Below the pieces are notes generated by a model, which made no database searches, was not told the DNA's origin, and saw only the letters and a program-made list of their open reading frames with translations. A stretch of 64,000 nucleotides of DNA. Source: SCGC-AAA076-P13 sp963926355. GTDB lineage: Bacteria; Pseudomonadota; Gammaproteobacteria; Magnimaribacterales; D2472. Position numbers and translations under genes: made by a program. Shown piece by piece: positions 35,083-44,227 of the stretch (position 1 is the first letter of the stretch; each line of letters begins with the position of its first letter). The stretch spans positions 62,001 through 126,000 of the forward strand of contig CAWUWW010000006.1 in NCBI GenBank assembly GCA_963926355.1, written 5' to 3'.

Positions 35083-36489
35083 TTATTTTTTTAAACTCCA
35101 CTCAGACCCAGAGCTAGTATCTTTTAAAATAACTCCCATAGATTCGAGCTCATCTCTTATTTGATCTGCCTTTACAAAGTCTTTAATTTCTTTGGCTGCC
35201 ATTCTTTCCGCTATAAGCATCTCAACGTTATTAGAATCTATACTTAACGAGTCGATATCCTCTTTAAACCATAAAGATGGGTCTGATTGTAAAATACCCA
35301 AGAGAGAAGATACTAATAAGAGCTTAGATTTAAAAGAGCTTTTCTGATCAGCGGTAATATTTTTATAATCTTTGACTAATTTATTTAAATAAGTAATTGC
35401 TGATGGTGTATTGAGATCATCAAAGAGAGAATCTCTTACCTCATCGGGCAGGCCCTCATTAGGGTTAATCTTAATATCAGCTAAGTCCTGGTAAATACTG
35501 TATAGCTTGTCTAATAATTTTTTAGATTGATATGCGACCTGATTATTCCAATCTAAGCCTTGTCTGTAATGAGATGATAAAAGCGCAAGTCTGATCACCT
35601 CGCCCTCAAAATCTTCAGCTAAATCTTTTACTAAGATTATATTGCCCAATGATTTAGACATTTTCTCCCCATCGACAGTAACAAAGCCATTGTGTATCCA
35701 GTAATTAGCATAAGAATTAGGATTGTTTATGTCTGCACTTGAGCAACAACTTTGAGCTATTTCATTTTCATGATGAGGGAATGTTAAATCCCTTCCTCCG
35801 CCATGAATATCAAACGGAAGACCTAAGGTTTTTTCTGACATTGCCGAGCATTCGGTATGCCATCCAGGCCTGCCGTAACCCCATGGAGAATCCCAGCCAG
35901 GCTGTTCTTCATTACTAGGTTTCCATAATACAAAGTCAGCTGGATCTTTTTTAAATGGGGCTATCTCTACCCTACTTCCTGCAATTTGCTCCTCCCTATT
36001 TCTATTAGATAAAAGCCCATAATTTGCATAAGATGGAACATGAAATAATACATGTCCTTCTATCTCATAAGCATGGTCTTTAGCTATTAGGTTAGATATA
36101 AGATCTATCATTTCTGATATATATTCGGTTGCCTTGGGTTGGATATCAGGATGTAATACTGATAATTTAGACATATCTTCATTATAAATATTGGTATATT
36201 TTTGAGTGATCTCACTGATAGGAACATTTAGCTCATTCGCTGCGTCTATAATTTTGTCGTCTATGTCTGTAATATTTGAAACATAGGTAACTTTTGGATA
36301 AGAATATCTTAAAACCCTGACAAGAGTATCAAAGACAACCGCCATTCTTGCATTGCCAATGTGAGCATAATTGTAGACTGTTGGTCCACATGCATATATC
36401 TTTACATGCCCTGCATCAAGAGGATTAAAGTCTTGCTTTTTACCTTCGAGGGTATTATAAATTCTTAAAGACTGCACTGTTAGCACCAT
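35083..36489 (-). CDS. cysS: Cysteinyl-tRNA synthetase
   Basis: CysRS charges tRNA-Cys. The class I HIGH-type motif is in CGPTVYNYAHIGNAR with a zinc-ligand Cys, and the second motif is GEKMSKSLGN. HGGGRDLTFPHHENEIAQS carries the remaining zinc ligands. The 468-residue length is normal. I chose the ATG at 36489; an in-frame upstream ATG at 36504 and a GTG at 36477 are alternatives, since the family start is close to LRIYNTLEG. The gene overlaps the PTPS-like gene by about 35 bases whichever is used. Confidence 0.97.
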   Translation of the reverse strand: MVLTVQSLRIYNTLEGKKQDFNPLDAGHVKIYACGPTVYNYAHIGNARMAVVFDTLVRVLRYSYPKVTYVSNITDIDDKIIDAANELNVPISEITQKYTNIYNEDMSKLSVLHPDIQPKATEYISEMIDLISNLIAKDHAYEIEGHVLFHVPSYANYGLLSNRNREEQIAGSRVEIAPFKKDPADFVLWKPSNEEQPGWDSPWGYGRPGWHTECSAMSEKTLGLPFDIHGGGRDLTFPHHENEIAQSCCSSADINNPNSYANYWIHNGFVTVDGEKMSKSLGNIILVKDLAEDFEGEVIRLALLSSHYRQGLDWNNQVAYQSKKLLDKLYSIYQDLADIKINPNEGLPDEVRDSLFDDLNTPSAITYLNKLVKDYKNITADQKSSFKSKLLLVSSLLGILQSDPSLWFKEDIDSLSIDSNNVEMLIAERMAAKEIKDFVKADQIRDELESMGVILKDTSSGSEWSLKK

Positions 36490-36907
36490 GCTCAAATACT
36501 TCAACTGAAATTAGGTGAACTCTTCCTTTGGTTTGATCAGCAATAAAGGTATTAGCAAAATTAAAAGTAAGTTCAGCAAATTTTTCACAGCCAACATTTT
36601 CCATTACAACTACTTTTGCTATCCCTAGTGTATCTCCAAGATTCTTTAAAGTTTCAAGTTCAGGGTCGTCAGATGAAACAACTAAAGTATGATCAAAATG
36701 ATCTTTAATCCAATCTTGAATAACTTTAAATTCTCCAAAATCATAAACCCATGATTTATCATCAAGCTCTTTAGTCTCTAAGGTAAATTTAAAACCTAAG
36801 CTATAACCATGAATCAACTGACAATCAGAGTTAGCTCTCCATTGCCTAAATGCACATGAGAAACCTCTTTCAGTTCCAAAGGTTTTTATAACTTGATATG
36901 TTTTCAT
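36455..36907 (-). CDS. 6-pyruvoyltetrahydropterin synthase / QueD-like protein with altered zinc site
   Basis: This 150-residue protein belongs to the PTPS/QueD superfamily and is of the branch with FSCAFRQWRA and LIHGYSLGFKF. In QueD the zinc is held by His from an AHR motif and an HGH motif; here these read CAF and HGY (His33, Tyr35), so the usual zinc triad is not preserved. The DFG and DHTLVVSSDDPE segments are conserved. It sits two genes from folE, whose product supplies dihydroneopterin triphosphate, so a pterin or deazaguanine role is plausible but the reaction is unproven. It overlaps maf by 4 bases and cysS by about 35. Confidence 0.72.
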   Translation of the reverse strand: MKTYQVIKTFGTERGFSCAFRQWRANSDCQLIHGYSLGFKFTLETKELDDKSWVYDFGEFKVIQDWIKDHFDHTLVVSSDDPELETLKNLGDTLGIAKVVVMENVGCEKFAELTFNFANTFIADQTKGRVHLISVEVFEHGANSAVFKNL

Positions 36908-37536
36908 TTAATATTTTTTAAACTAATAATTTCTAAGTCCCTTAAAGACTTTAGTAAAGGTAATAATGGCATACCTCTGACAGTATATGAAGAGCCGTCT
37001 ACATAAGAGAATAAATTGCACCCTAAAGATTCAAATTTATAAGCTCCTGCTGCATGAATAGGATTTTCAAGCCTTACGTAATTAACAATCTCCTCTTCTG
37101 ATAAATCATGCATCTTTAAAGACACTCTCTCTGAATATTCCCATAGTGATTTACCGCCTTTAAAGATACAAATTCCACTATGCTGAAAATGCTCTTTTCC
37201 TGATAGTTGCTTAAGATTTTCTATAGCCTTTTCAGGAGAGCCAGGCTTATCAAATAATTTATTCTCCAGAACACACATCTGATCTCCGCCAATAACAATA
37301 TGGCTTGGGTACTGTTCACTGACTGTTAATGCTTTAGCTGCTGCTAGAGCAATGACCTGTTTTTCAAAAGGTTGTGATGATATTGCTTCTTTAAGAATAT
37401 CTTCGTCTACGTGAGAGGTAATTACATCAAATTTAATACCAGCATCTTCAAGCATTATTTTCCTGCTTTCAGAGCCCGAAGCTAAAATTATTGGAATAGT
37501 GGGATTGATACTAGACAGTATCGACTCCTGCTTCAT
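36904..37536 (-). CDS. maf: Maf-type nucleoside triphosphate pyrophosphatase
   Basis: Maf proteins hydrolyse non-canonical nucleoside triphosphates. The signature PIILASGSESRKIMLEDAG at the N terminus is the family hallmark, followed by HVDEDILK and VIGGDQMCVLE with catalytic acidic residues, and later LSGKEHFQHSGI. The 210-residue length is normal. It lies directly after folE and overlaps the PTPS-like gene by 4 bases. Confidence 0.9.
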   Translation of the reverse strand: MKQESILSSINPTIPIILASGSESRKIMLEDAGIKFDVITSHVDEDILKEAISSQPFEKQVIALAAAKALTVSEQYPSHIVIGGDQMCVLENKLFDKPGSPEKAIENLKQLSGKEHFQHSGICIFKGGKSLWEYSERVSLKMHDLSEEEIVNYVRLENPIHAAGAYKFESLGCNLFSYVDGSSYTVRGMPLLPLLKSLRDLEIISLKNIK

Positions 37537-38121
37537 TTAAAAATGTTTAGGTGAATTTATTAGGTTCATAAATTCAGCTCTAGTTTCAATATTATCTCTG
37601 AAACTACCAAGCATTCTGCTTGTAATAGTACTTGATTCAGTTTTATGTATTCCTCTAGTAGACATACACTCATGATTTGCATCTATAACAACAGCAACAC
37701 CTTTAGGCTCAAGAACTCTATTGATAGTGTCAGCAATTAAAGCCGTCATGGTTTCTTGGGTTTGAAGCCTCTTTCCGAATATGTCAACAACTCTGGCCAA
37801 CTTACTTATACCAACTACCCTTTGATTAGGTATATAACCAACATGTGCAACGCCAACTATTGGAACCATATGATGTTCACAATGTGATTCAACTCTTATA
37901 TTTCTAACTATTACAGCATCGTCATAGCCCTCAACTTCTTCAAAGGTCTTACCTAGAACAGCTTCAGGATCTTCGCCATAACCAGAGAAGAATTCGCCGT
38001 ATGATCTTATTACTCTATCTGGAGTTTCAAGTAATCCTTCTCTGTCAGGATCATCTCCCGCCCATGAAATTAGAGTTCTTACTGCTTTTAAAGCCTCTTC
38101 TTTTGATGGTTTTTGAGTCAT
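37537..38121 (-). CDS. folE: GTP cyclohydrolase I
   Basis: FolE converts GTP to 7,8-dihydroneopterin triphosphate, the first step in tetrahydrofolate and queuosine precursor synthesis. Zinc ligands are in ESHCEHHMVP (Cys81, His84) with the third Cys in HECMSTRG near residue 152. VGISKLARVVDIFGKRLQ and HKTESSTITSRMLG are conserved core segments. The 194-residue length is typical. It is the first gene of the folE-maf-PTPS-like-cysS run, divergent from the MBL-fold hydrolase gene across 94 bases. Confidence 0.97.
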   Translation of the reverse strand: MTQKPSKEEALKAVRTLISWAGDDPDREGLLETPDRVIRSYGEFFSGYGEDPEAVLGKTFEEVEGYDDAVIVRNIRVESHCEHHMVPIVGVAHVGYIPNQRVVGISKLARVVDIFGKRLQTQETMTALIADTINRVLEPKGVAVVIDANHECMSTRGIHKTESSTITSRMLGSFRDNIETRAEFMNLINSPKHF

Positions 38122-38215
38122 TACTTTCTCCGTTTTAATAAATAATTTGGTTCATTTTATATGATATTAAAGAATTTTGATAAACTATTATCATTCTTTT
38201 TAATAGTACAAAAAA

Positions 38216-38872
38216 ATGTCAGAACTTAAAGCCTTAATTAATCCAGTAACACCATTTCAGCAAAATGCTTCAATCATATATTGCTCTTCATCGAAGAAAT
38301 GTGCCTTTGTTGACCCGGGAGGCGACATAGAATCTCTTCTTGCAGTTGCAAAAGAGAATGGCCTAATACCGGAAAAGATTCTTTTGACTCATGGTCATAT
38401 TGATCATGCCGGAGGAGCTACTGAATTAGCAGAAATTCTTAAATTAGAAATTCATGGGCCGCATATAGATGATAAGTTTTTACTTGATGAGCTTAAGACT
38501 CAAGGCGAAATGTTTGGCATGGAAGCGAGAAACTGTACTCCGGATAAATGGCTAAAAGAAGGAGATATTATTAATGTAGGAGAGTTAACTTTAGATGTGT
38601 ACTTCTGCCCTGGTCATACTCCCGGCCATATAATTTTTTTTAATAAAGTATCAAAGCTAGCTTTAGTTGGAGATGTTCTTTTTAAGGGGTCTATTGGTAG
38701 AACAGATCTTCCTGGAGGTAATCATCAAGATTTACTAGATTCAATTGCTATAAAATTGTGGCCTCTAGGTAACGATGTAAAATTTATTCCAGGACACGGT
38801 CCAGTTTCAACTTTTGGAGAAGAGAGGAGAAGTAATGCTTTTGTTGCAGACGGTATCCTACAGAAATCTTAA
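38216..38872 (+). CDS. MBL-fold hydrolase (glyoxalase II-like, YcbL type)
   Basis: This 218-residue cytoplasmic protein carries the metallo-beta-lactamase motif LTHGHIDHAGG (His59, His61, Asp63, His64), the third histidine in FCPGHTPGHI, an Asp in LVGDVLF and the last His in FIPGHGP. The size and the FKGSIGRTDLPGG segment point to the YcbL/GloB-like group, which hydrolyses thioesters such as S-lactoylglutathione. It is monocistronic, with the SDR gene convergent one base after its stop. Confidence 0.9.
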   Translation: MSELKALINPVTPFQQNASIIYCSSSKKCAFVDPGGDIESLLAVAKENGLIPEKILLTHGHIDHAGGATELAEILKLEIHGPHIDDKFLLDELKTQGEMFGMEARNCTPDKWLKEGDIINVGELTLDVYFCPGHTPGHIIFFNKVSKLALVGDVLFKGSIGRTDLPGGNHQDLLDSIAIKLWPLGNDVKFIPGHGPVSTFGEERRSNAFVADGILQKS

Positions 38873-39673
38873 CTATTTCTTGTCGTATCTTCCCGGAGCA
38901 AAAATAGAACCCATAAGATTCATTGCTGGCTGGGGTATATTCTTTATTAAGAATACTAAAACTCTATATGTTTTTGTCGGTATGCATAAATGCTTGCCTT
39001 TGAGCGTTGCCTCAACAGCCTCGCCCGCTATCCTTTTTGCTGGAAATTTCATAAAACTTGGAACTTTATCCATCTCATCCTGAACTCCGCTTGAAGTATG
39101 AAATTCAGTAATAGTAAAGCCGGGACAAACAGCGGTAGATGTGATGCCCTTATGATTATAATTTGCATTTAATGAATCACTAAACCTATTCATAAACGTT
39201 TTTATTGGTCCATATAAGGCTTGAATTGATGATGGCGGAGCAAATGCAGCTACCGATGAAACTATCATTATTTTTCCATGACCTTTTTTAAGCATATCTG
39301 GAATAAAAATTTTAGACATAGCAATTACCGATGTCCCTAAAACTCTAATAAATTTCTCTTCATCATCCATTGATGTTTCATGGAATTGTGTCTTTATTCC
39401 ATAGCCTGCGTTATTAACTAGGATATCAATTTGATAATCATTCTCTTTACAAAAATTATAAATATTATTAGGAGCATTGGGATCACTTAAATCGCTTGAT
39501 ATGAAATCAACCTTAACTTGATGGTCATTACTAATGGTTTCTGCTAATTCTTTAAGCTTCTCTTCCCTTCTTGCTGTAAGCACAATATTGAAACCTTTTT
39601 CGGCAAATATTTGAGCCATCTCTAGACCTATTCCAGATGAGGCGCCTGTTATTAATACGTATGAATTTTTCAT
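38873..39673 (-). CDS. Short-chain dehydrogenase/reductase
   Basis: This 266-residue classical SDR has the cofactor motif TGASSGIGLEMA, the NNAG segment LVNNAGYGIK, a catalytic Ser in IVSSVAAFAP and the YxxxK dyad as YGPIK. An Arg at residue 37 suggests NADP use (ARREEK). The C-terminal substrate region, with LVFLIKNIPQPAMNLMGS, is hydrophobic, so it may associate with membranes and act on a lipid-like substrate. The substrate is unknown. It is convergent with the MBL-fold hydrolase gene and divergent from the met-zincin gene. Confidence 0.88.
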   Translation of the reverse strand: MKNSYVLITGASSGIGLEMAQIFAEKGFNIVLTARREEKLKELAETISNDHQVKVDFISSDLSDPNAPNNIYNFCKENDYQIDILVNNAGYGIKTQFHETSMDDEEKFIRVLGTSVIAMSKIFIPDMLKKGHGKIMIVSSVAAFAPPSSIQALYGPIKTFMNRFSDSLNANYNHKGITSTAVCPGFTITEFHTSSGVQDEMDKVPSFMKFPAKRIAGEAVEATLKGKHLCIPTKTYRVLVFLIKNIPQPAMNLMGSIFAPGRYDKK

Positions 39674-39740
39674 AAATATATACTAACAGCATATATTTAT
39701 CTAAGATAGAATTACTAAAAATTATCCAAAAAGGAATCAA

Positions 39741-42209
39741 ATGAAAATTCAAAAATTATTTTTTATGTTATCAATTTTTACAATGGGATATGGCCTATTA
39801 GCTCATACTCCAAACGCCTATGCTGCCTCATCTGATAAGAGCATGGAGGAAAATTCTAAAGAAGATATTGAGGGACTAGATGATGAAAAGATGCCTGATG
39901 AAAAAGAATATAAAACAATAGAAGAGTTTTTAGAAGATGGTGAATATAAGACTATTGATGGCTTTATGAATATCATTCACGAGACTGAAAAAGATGAATA
40001 TTTTTTAATGCTTGAGGAAGATCAACTCAATAGTGAGTTTATCTATTTTGTCTATATCCTAAATGGCCCCCAGGATGTGGGTGCAAGCGGAGGCTCAATG
40101 GGAGATGGATCAATACTTGAGTTTAGAAAATTTAAAGAGGATATAGGTCTATACAAAAAGAATACCAAGTACACCTATGATGATTCAAATAAGATTTCTC
40201 AATCAAAACTAACAAATATTATCGAAGCATTTATGGGAAGATTTGAAATTGCGGTCAAAGAAGAAGGCAAGTACGTTATCAATATAGACAAATTATTCTT
40301 AAGTGAAATGCTTACAAGCATTACCCCAAATATTCCAAAAGAATATATGGAATATTATGATTTAAATGTAGGTAGCGCTGATAAGGCAAAGACTTATATC
40401 AATGAAATAAAAAATTACCCAAAAAACACCTCTGCTGAAGTTACTTATGGTTTTTTTAATCCAAAACCAAAATCTGGAGCTCCGGTAGACGCTGTTGCAG
40501 ATCCAAGATATACCTATATTTCTGCAAAGCATCTTTTTGTTGAAATGCCAGATAATAATTTTGAGCAAAGAATAGCAGACGAAAGAGTTGGTTATTTTTC
40601 AGAGAAAGTAACAGACCTTTCTTCATACGACACCTATACCGCTAGAGATTTAATGAATAGATGGAGATTGGTTAAAAAGAACCCAGATGCCAAGCTTTCA
40701 GAACCTGTAGAACCAATAGTTTACTGGGTTGAAAACTCAACACCTGAAGAAATTAGACCCTTTGTGGTTAAGGGTATTGAGGGTTGGAATGCTGCTTTTG
40801 AAAAAGCTGGCTTTAAAAATGCAGTTGTTGCAAAAATACAACCTGATGACGCTGAGTGGGATGCAGGCGATGTTCAGTATAATGTAGTTAGATGGGCTTC
40901 AACACCTAACCCACAGTTTTCAGGTTATGGACCAAGTATAGCCAACCCAAGAACTGGTGAAATAATTGCCGCAGACATAGTCCAGGAATTTAATGCTATT
41001 AAGAGAGGATATGCATTAAGAAAATTATGGGGGTATTCAAAAGATAATGACCCATTAGAACAATGGATTATATCTCTAACAATGCATGAGGTTGGTCATA
41101 CCCTAGGCTTGAGGCATAACTTTAAATCTAGTTGGATTTATGACGCTAAAGAAATTCATGACGTCTCTATAACTGGAAAAAGTCATATCGGCTCTGTTAT
41201 GGATTACGACCCAATAAATCTAGCTCCAAAAGGCACTATTCAAGGGAACTTTTTTCCCCATGCCCCAGGTATTTATGACCGATGGGCTATAGAATTTGGA
41301 TACACGCCAAATTTAACTGAAGAAGAGAGATCAGAAATATTATCTAAATCATCCATTCCTGAATATATATTTGGAACAGATGGCGATGCCATGAGCTCTC
41401 CTGGCAGAAATATTGATCCTAGAGCTAAAAGATATGATTTATCCGGAGATCCTATTACCTACACTTCTGAAAGAATGGAAATTTTAGATGCAAAAATTAA
41501 AGAGCTTCCTTCAATATTTCTTAAAGATGGTGAAACATCTACTGAGTTTAGATCAGCCTTTCTTAGCCTCACAAGAGAGAAAGGAAGATTTATGAGTGGT
41601 GTTTCGAGGTTAATTGGCGGTGTTTACTCTAATAGAATAGTGACTGATCCGAATAGTGAGCTTACTCCATTTGAAGCTGTTTCATACGAAGATCAAAAAA
41701 GAGCAATGAATTTAATAACCTCTAAACTTTTATCCAATGATGCTTTTGTATTTGATGAGAATTTATTAAAGCATCTACAAAATCAAAAGCGAGCAGCTTA
41801 CAGCAGTGAGGAAAGAGGGAATGAAGACCCTCAATTACATAAGCTTGTTATTGATATGCAAGGATCTATTTTAGCTCACATCTTGCACCCAGCTGTCATG
41901 ATGAGATTGGTAGATAGTGCTCAGTATGGAAATACATACATGCCATCTGAAGTTCTCGACGATCTTTTTGAAGGTATTTTTGTTCCAAAAGAAAATCCTA
42001 ATACTTTTAAAATAAACCTGCAGTCAAGTTATGTAGATGCTTTGATAAAAGGACTAAGTGATGAGGATTATGATGAAATTTCAAGATCAGCTATTTATAC
42101 ATCCTTAGTTAAAATTAAAACTTTTACAAAAACGTCTTATGGAAACAATGAATCCAAAGATCATTTTAAATTTCTAAACTGGAAGATTAAACAAGTTTTA
42201 GAACTTTAG
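39741..42209 (+). CDS. Secreted met-zincin metalloprotease (DUF5117/DUF4953 type)
   Basis: This 822-residue protein has a signal peptide (about 1-28, ending NAYAASS) and an acidic, Lys/Glu/Asp-rich mature N terminus. The zinc motif HEVGHTLGLRH lies near residues 449-459, with the met-turn methionine in SVMDYDP. Upstream, IEGWNAAFEKAGFKNAV and GPSIANPRTGEI are the typical DUF5117 segments. It probably degrades proteins in the periplasm or outside the cell. The final 12 bases overlap the convergent MGMT-like gene. Confidence 0.88.
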   Translation: MKIQKLFFMLSIFTMGYGLLAHTPNAYAASSDKSMEENSKEDIEGLDDEKMPDEKEYKTIEEFLEDGEYKTIDGFMNIIHETEKDEYFLMLEEDQLNSEFIYFVYILNGPQDVGASGGSMGDGSILEFRKFKEDIGLYKKNTKYTYDDSNKISQSKLTNIIEAFMGRFEIAVKEEGKYVINIDKLFLSEMLTSITPNIPKEYMEYYDLNVGSADKAKTYINEIKNYPKNTSAEVTYGFFNPKPKSGAPVDAVADPRYTYISAKHLFVEMPDNNFEQRIADERVGYFSEKVTDLSSYDTYTARDLMNRWRLVKKNPDAKLSEPVEPIVYWVENSTPEEIRPFVVKGIEGWNAAFEKAGFKNAVVAKIQPDDAEWDAGDVQYNVVRWASTPNPQFSGYGPSIANPRTGEIIAADIVQEFNAIKRGYALRKLWGYSKDNDPLEQWIISLTMHEVGHTLGLRHNFKSSWIYDAKEIHDVSITGKSHIGSVMDYDPINLAPKGTIQGNFFPHAPGIYDRWAIEFGYTPNLTEEERSEILSKSSIPEYIFGTDGDAMSSPGRNIDPRAKRYDLSGDPITYTSERMEILDAKIKELPSIFLKDGETSTEFRSAFLSLTREKGRFMSGVSRLIGGVYSNRIVTDPNSELTPFEAVSYEDQKRAMNLITSKLLSNDAFVFDENLLKHLQNQKRAAYSSEERGNEDPQLHKLVIDMQGSILAHILHPAVMMRLVDSAQYGNTYMPSEVLDDLFEGIFVPKENPNTFKINLQSSYVDALIKGLSDEDYDEISRSAIYTSLVKIKTFTKTSYGNNESKDHFKFLNWKIKQVLEL

Positions 42210-42464
42210 ACCCTCTTTCTGCAAGAGTTTCTTTTTTGTTATAGCGCCTCCTGGGGCGCTGTAACCTCCTATATTACCGTTTGAACATATAACTCTATGA
42301 CATGGTCTTGTTATAGGATTGGGATTTTTTCCACAAGCATTTGCTACAGCCCTTGCAGCATTAGGTCTGCCTAATATGATAGCTATTTCTTTGTATGATT
42401 TAGTGAAGCCAAGTGGAATTTTATCAATTTCATCCCAGACTGACTGCTGAAATTCTGTTGACAT
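42198..42464 (-). CDS. MGMT/Ogt-type DNA-binding and methyl-acceptor domain protein
   Basis: This gene encodes only the C-terminal domain of O6-alkylguanine-DNA alkyltransferases. The reactive motif PCHRV with the acceptor Cys, the helix-turn-helix segment FTKSYKEIAIILGRPNAARAV, and the terminal GGYSAPGGAITKKKLLQKEG are all present. I use the ATG at 42464, which gives 88 residues and lies 7 bases after the upstream stop; an in-frame ATG at 42506 adds 14 residues and overlaps that gene. The N-terminal domain of classical Ogt is absent, as in Atl-like relatives, but unlike Atl proteins the Cys is present. Confidence 0.88.
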   Translation of the reverse strand: MSTEFQQSVWDEIDKIPLGFTKSYKEIAIILGRPNAARAVANACGKNPNPITRPCHRVICSNGNIGGYSAPGGAITKKKLLQKEGLKF

Positions 42465-42471
42465 TAAGGCG

Positions 42472-42921
42472 CTAGGACCATTCTGTAATAATAGACAAAG
42501 CCTCATCTTTTGACAGATCCAGTCTTGCGTATTTGGGAGTATCCATTGATATTATTTGTTCTGCAATTTTATCTAATGGCAGTCCCAGGCTTACTAGAGA
42601 TGAGACTAAATCTTTCTTAGCTTCTATATTTTCATTTTCAGAAGTTAGTTTTTGACTATAGTAGTTAGATTTAAATACCAATTGTCCTAATTCAAATAAA
42701 GCAGGTTCTTTATCTTCAGATTCTTCGTAATTATCAATAGAATTTAATATCCAGTAATGTGGTTTAGCAACCTTTGCTTTGGCATCTTCAATATTTGGAT
42801 ATAACTTTGTATGAGTTTTTTCTTTAAACCAATTATCCTCATGCTCAATAATGCAAATTTCTTTTAATTCAAAGAGATAGTCTTTAAGTGGTTTGTTTGA
42901 GTTATTAAATATGTATTTCAT
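42472..42921 (-). CDS. Unrecognised conserved-looking protein
   Basis: I do not recognise this 149-residue protein. It has no signal peptide or membrane helix, is acidic and largely helical by eye, with an N-terminal segment KPLKDYLFELKEICIIEHEDNWF, a central YWILNSIDNYEESEDKEPAL and a C-terminal helix-rich part (LSKDEALSIITEWS). It is downstream of the ornithine aminotransferase gene by 14 bases and 7 bases before the MGMT-like gene (start at 42464), so it is probably part of that transcript. Confidence 0.6.
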   Translation of the reverse strand: MKYIFNNSNKPLKDYLFELKEICIIEHEDNWFKEKTHTKLYPNIEDAKAKVAKPHYWILNSIDNYEESEDKEPALFELGQLVFKSNYYSQKLTSENENIEAKKDLVSSLVSLGLPLDKIAEQIISMDTPKYARLDLSKDEALSIITEWS

Positions 42922-42935
42922 AGATATATTATAAA

Positions 42936-44183
42936 TTAGATTGATGAAAAGACTTTTTTAATTTTACTTAATGCCCATTGAATTTGTGATTTCTTAATCA
43001 TCAAAGGAGGTGCAAATCTAATAACGGTTTCATGGGTTTCCTTGCAGAGCATTCCCTCTTTAAGTAATAATTTACAGATATCTTTAGCTGGTATGCTTGA
43101 TTTGTTTAGCTCCAAGCCTATCCATAAGCCCTTTCCTCTTACCTCTTTTATAAATGGAAAATCTAAACTCTTAAGCTCTTTTAGGAAAAATGCTCCTAGT
43201 TCATGGCTATTATCAATTAGATTATCTTCGTATAGTAAATCCAATGCCTTTGAGGCAACTGATGCTGCAAGAGGATTACCACCAAATGTTGAGCCATGAG
43301 AACCAGGATCAAAATGATCCATAACTTCTCTAGAACTAAGAAAGGCAGAAACTGGTATCAAGCCTCCCCCAAGCGCCTTTCCTAATATCAAGCCATCAGG
43401 AATAATATCTTCATGCTGGTAAGCAAATAACTTTCCAGTTCTACCTAAGCCTGACTGAATTTCATCTAGAATCATAAGTACATTATTTTCAGTACAAACC
43501 TCTCTTAATTGTTTAAGCCACCCATCTTTAGGAATAATAATTCCCCCCTCTCCCTGAATAGGCTCTACAAGAACGGCGCATGTATTTTCTGTAATTAACT
43601 CTTTTATAGAGTCTATTGATTTAGTACATGCCTGCTGACATTCGCAATTATTATTACAGTAATCTGCGGTTAAAAAACCTGCACCAAAAGGACCAAATCC
43701 TTTTTTATACTCTTCCTCAGAAGAGAATCCAACAATTGTTGTAGTTCTGCCATGAAAGTTTCCATCAGCAATAATTATTTCTGCTTTATTATCAGCTATT
43801 CCTTTTGTGAAATAACCCCATCTTCTTGCGGCCTTAATAGCAGTTTCAACAGCCTCTGCACCGGTATTCATAGGGAGGATTGCTGAAAAACCTGATAGTT
43901 TTGATAGCTTTTCAATATAGGCAGCAAATGGCTCCGTATAGAAAGCTCTTGATGAAATAGCTAATTTTTTTGCTTGATTATGAAGTGTTTTTACAAGCTC
44001 AGGATGCGAGTGCCCATGACTTACCGCTGAGTAAGCTGACATCATATCAAGATACTTATTCCCATCTATATCCCATAAATAAGCCCCTTCCCCGCGCTCT
44101 AATACAACTGGTAAGGGAGAATAGTTGGTAGCTCCATAAAGGGCTTCTTTTTCAAAATAGGTACTTTGTAAACTTTTATCCAT
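42936..44183 (-). CDS. rocD: Ornithine aminotransferase with a four-cysteine insert
   Basis: RocD converts ornithine and 2-oxoglutarate to glutamate semialdehyde and glutamate. The class III aminotransferase pattern is complete: NFHGRTTT, EPIQGEGG, LILDEIQSGLGRTG and the PLP lysine in LILGKALGGG near residue 267. It is 415 residues long. Between GFGPFGAGF and the EPIQGE segment is an extra stretch with CNNNCECQQAC near residues 175-185, four cysteines in 11 residues, which I do not expect in ornithine aminotransferases. The divergent CtlX-type gene starts 44 bases away, giving a possible arginine catabolism pair. Confidence 0.9.
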   Translation of the reverse strand: MDKSLQSTYFEKEALYGATNYSPLPVVLERGEGAYLWDIDGNKYLDMMSAYSAVSHGHSHPELVKTLHNQAKKLAISSRAFYTEPFAAYIEKLSKLSGFSAILPMNTGAEAVETAIKAARRWGYFTKGIADNKAEIIIADGNFHGRTTTIVGFSSEEEYKKGFGPFGAGFLTADYCNNNCECQQACTKSIDSIKELITENTCAVLVEPIQGEGGIIIPKDGWLKQLREVCTENNVLMILDEIQSGLGRTGKLFAYQHEDIIPDGLILGKALGGGLIPVSAFLSSREVMDHFDPGSHGSTFGGNPLAASVASKALDLLYEDNLIDNSHELGAFFLKELKSLDFPFIKEVRGKGLWIGLELNKSSIPAKDICKLLLKEGMLCKETHETVIRFAPPLMIKKSQIQWALSKIKKVFSSI

Positions 44184-44227
44184 GCGTGTATTCTATTCCT
44201 ATTAATATAATTCCTCTAGAGAGAATA

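Noticed and set aside
38160..38215. Promoter for the MBL-fold hydrolase at 38177-38205
   Set aside because: TTGATA is present but the -10 at proper spacing is poor, so I did not annotate it.
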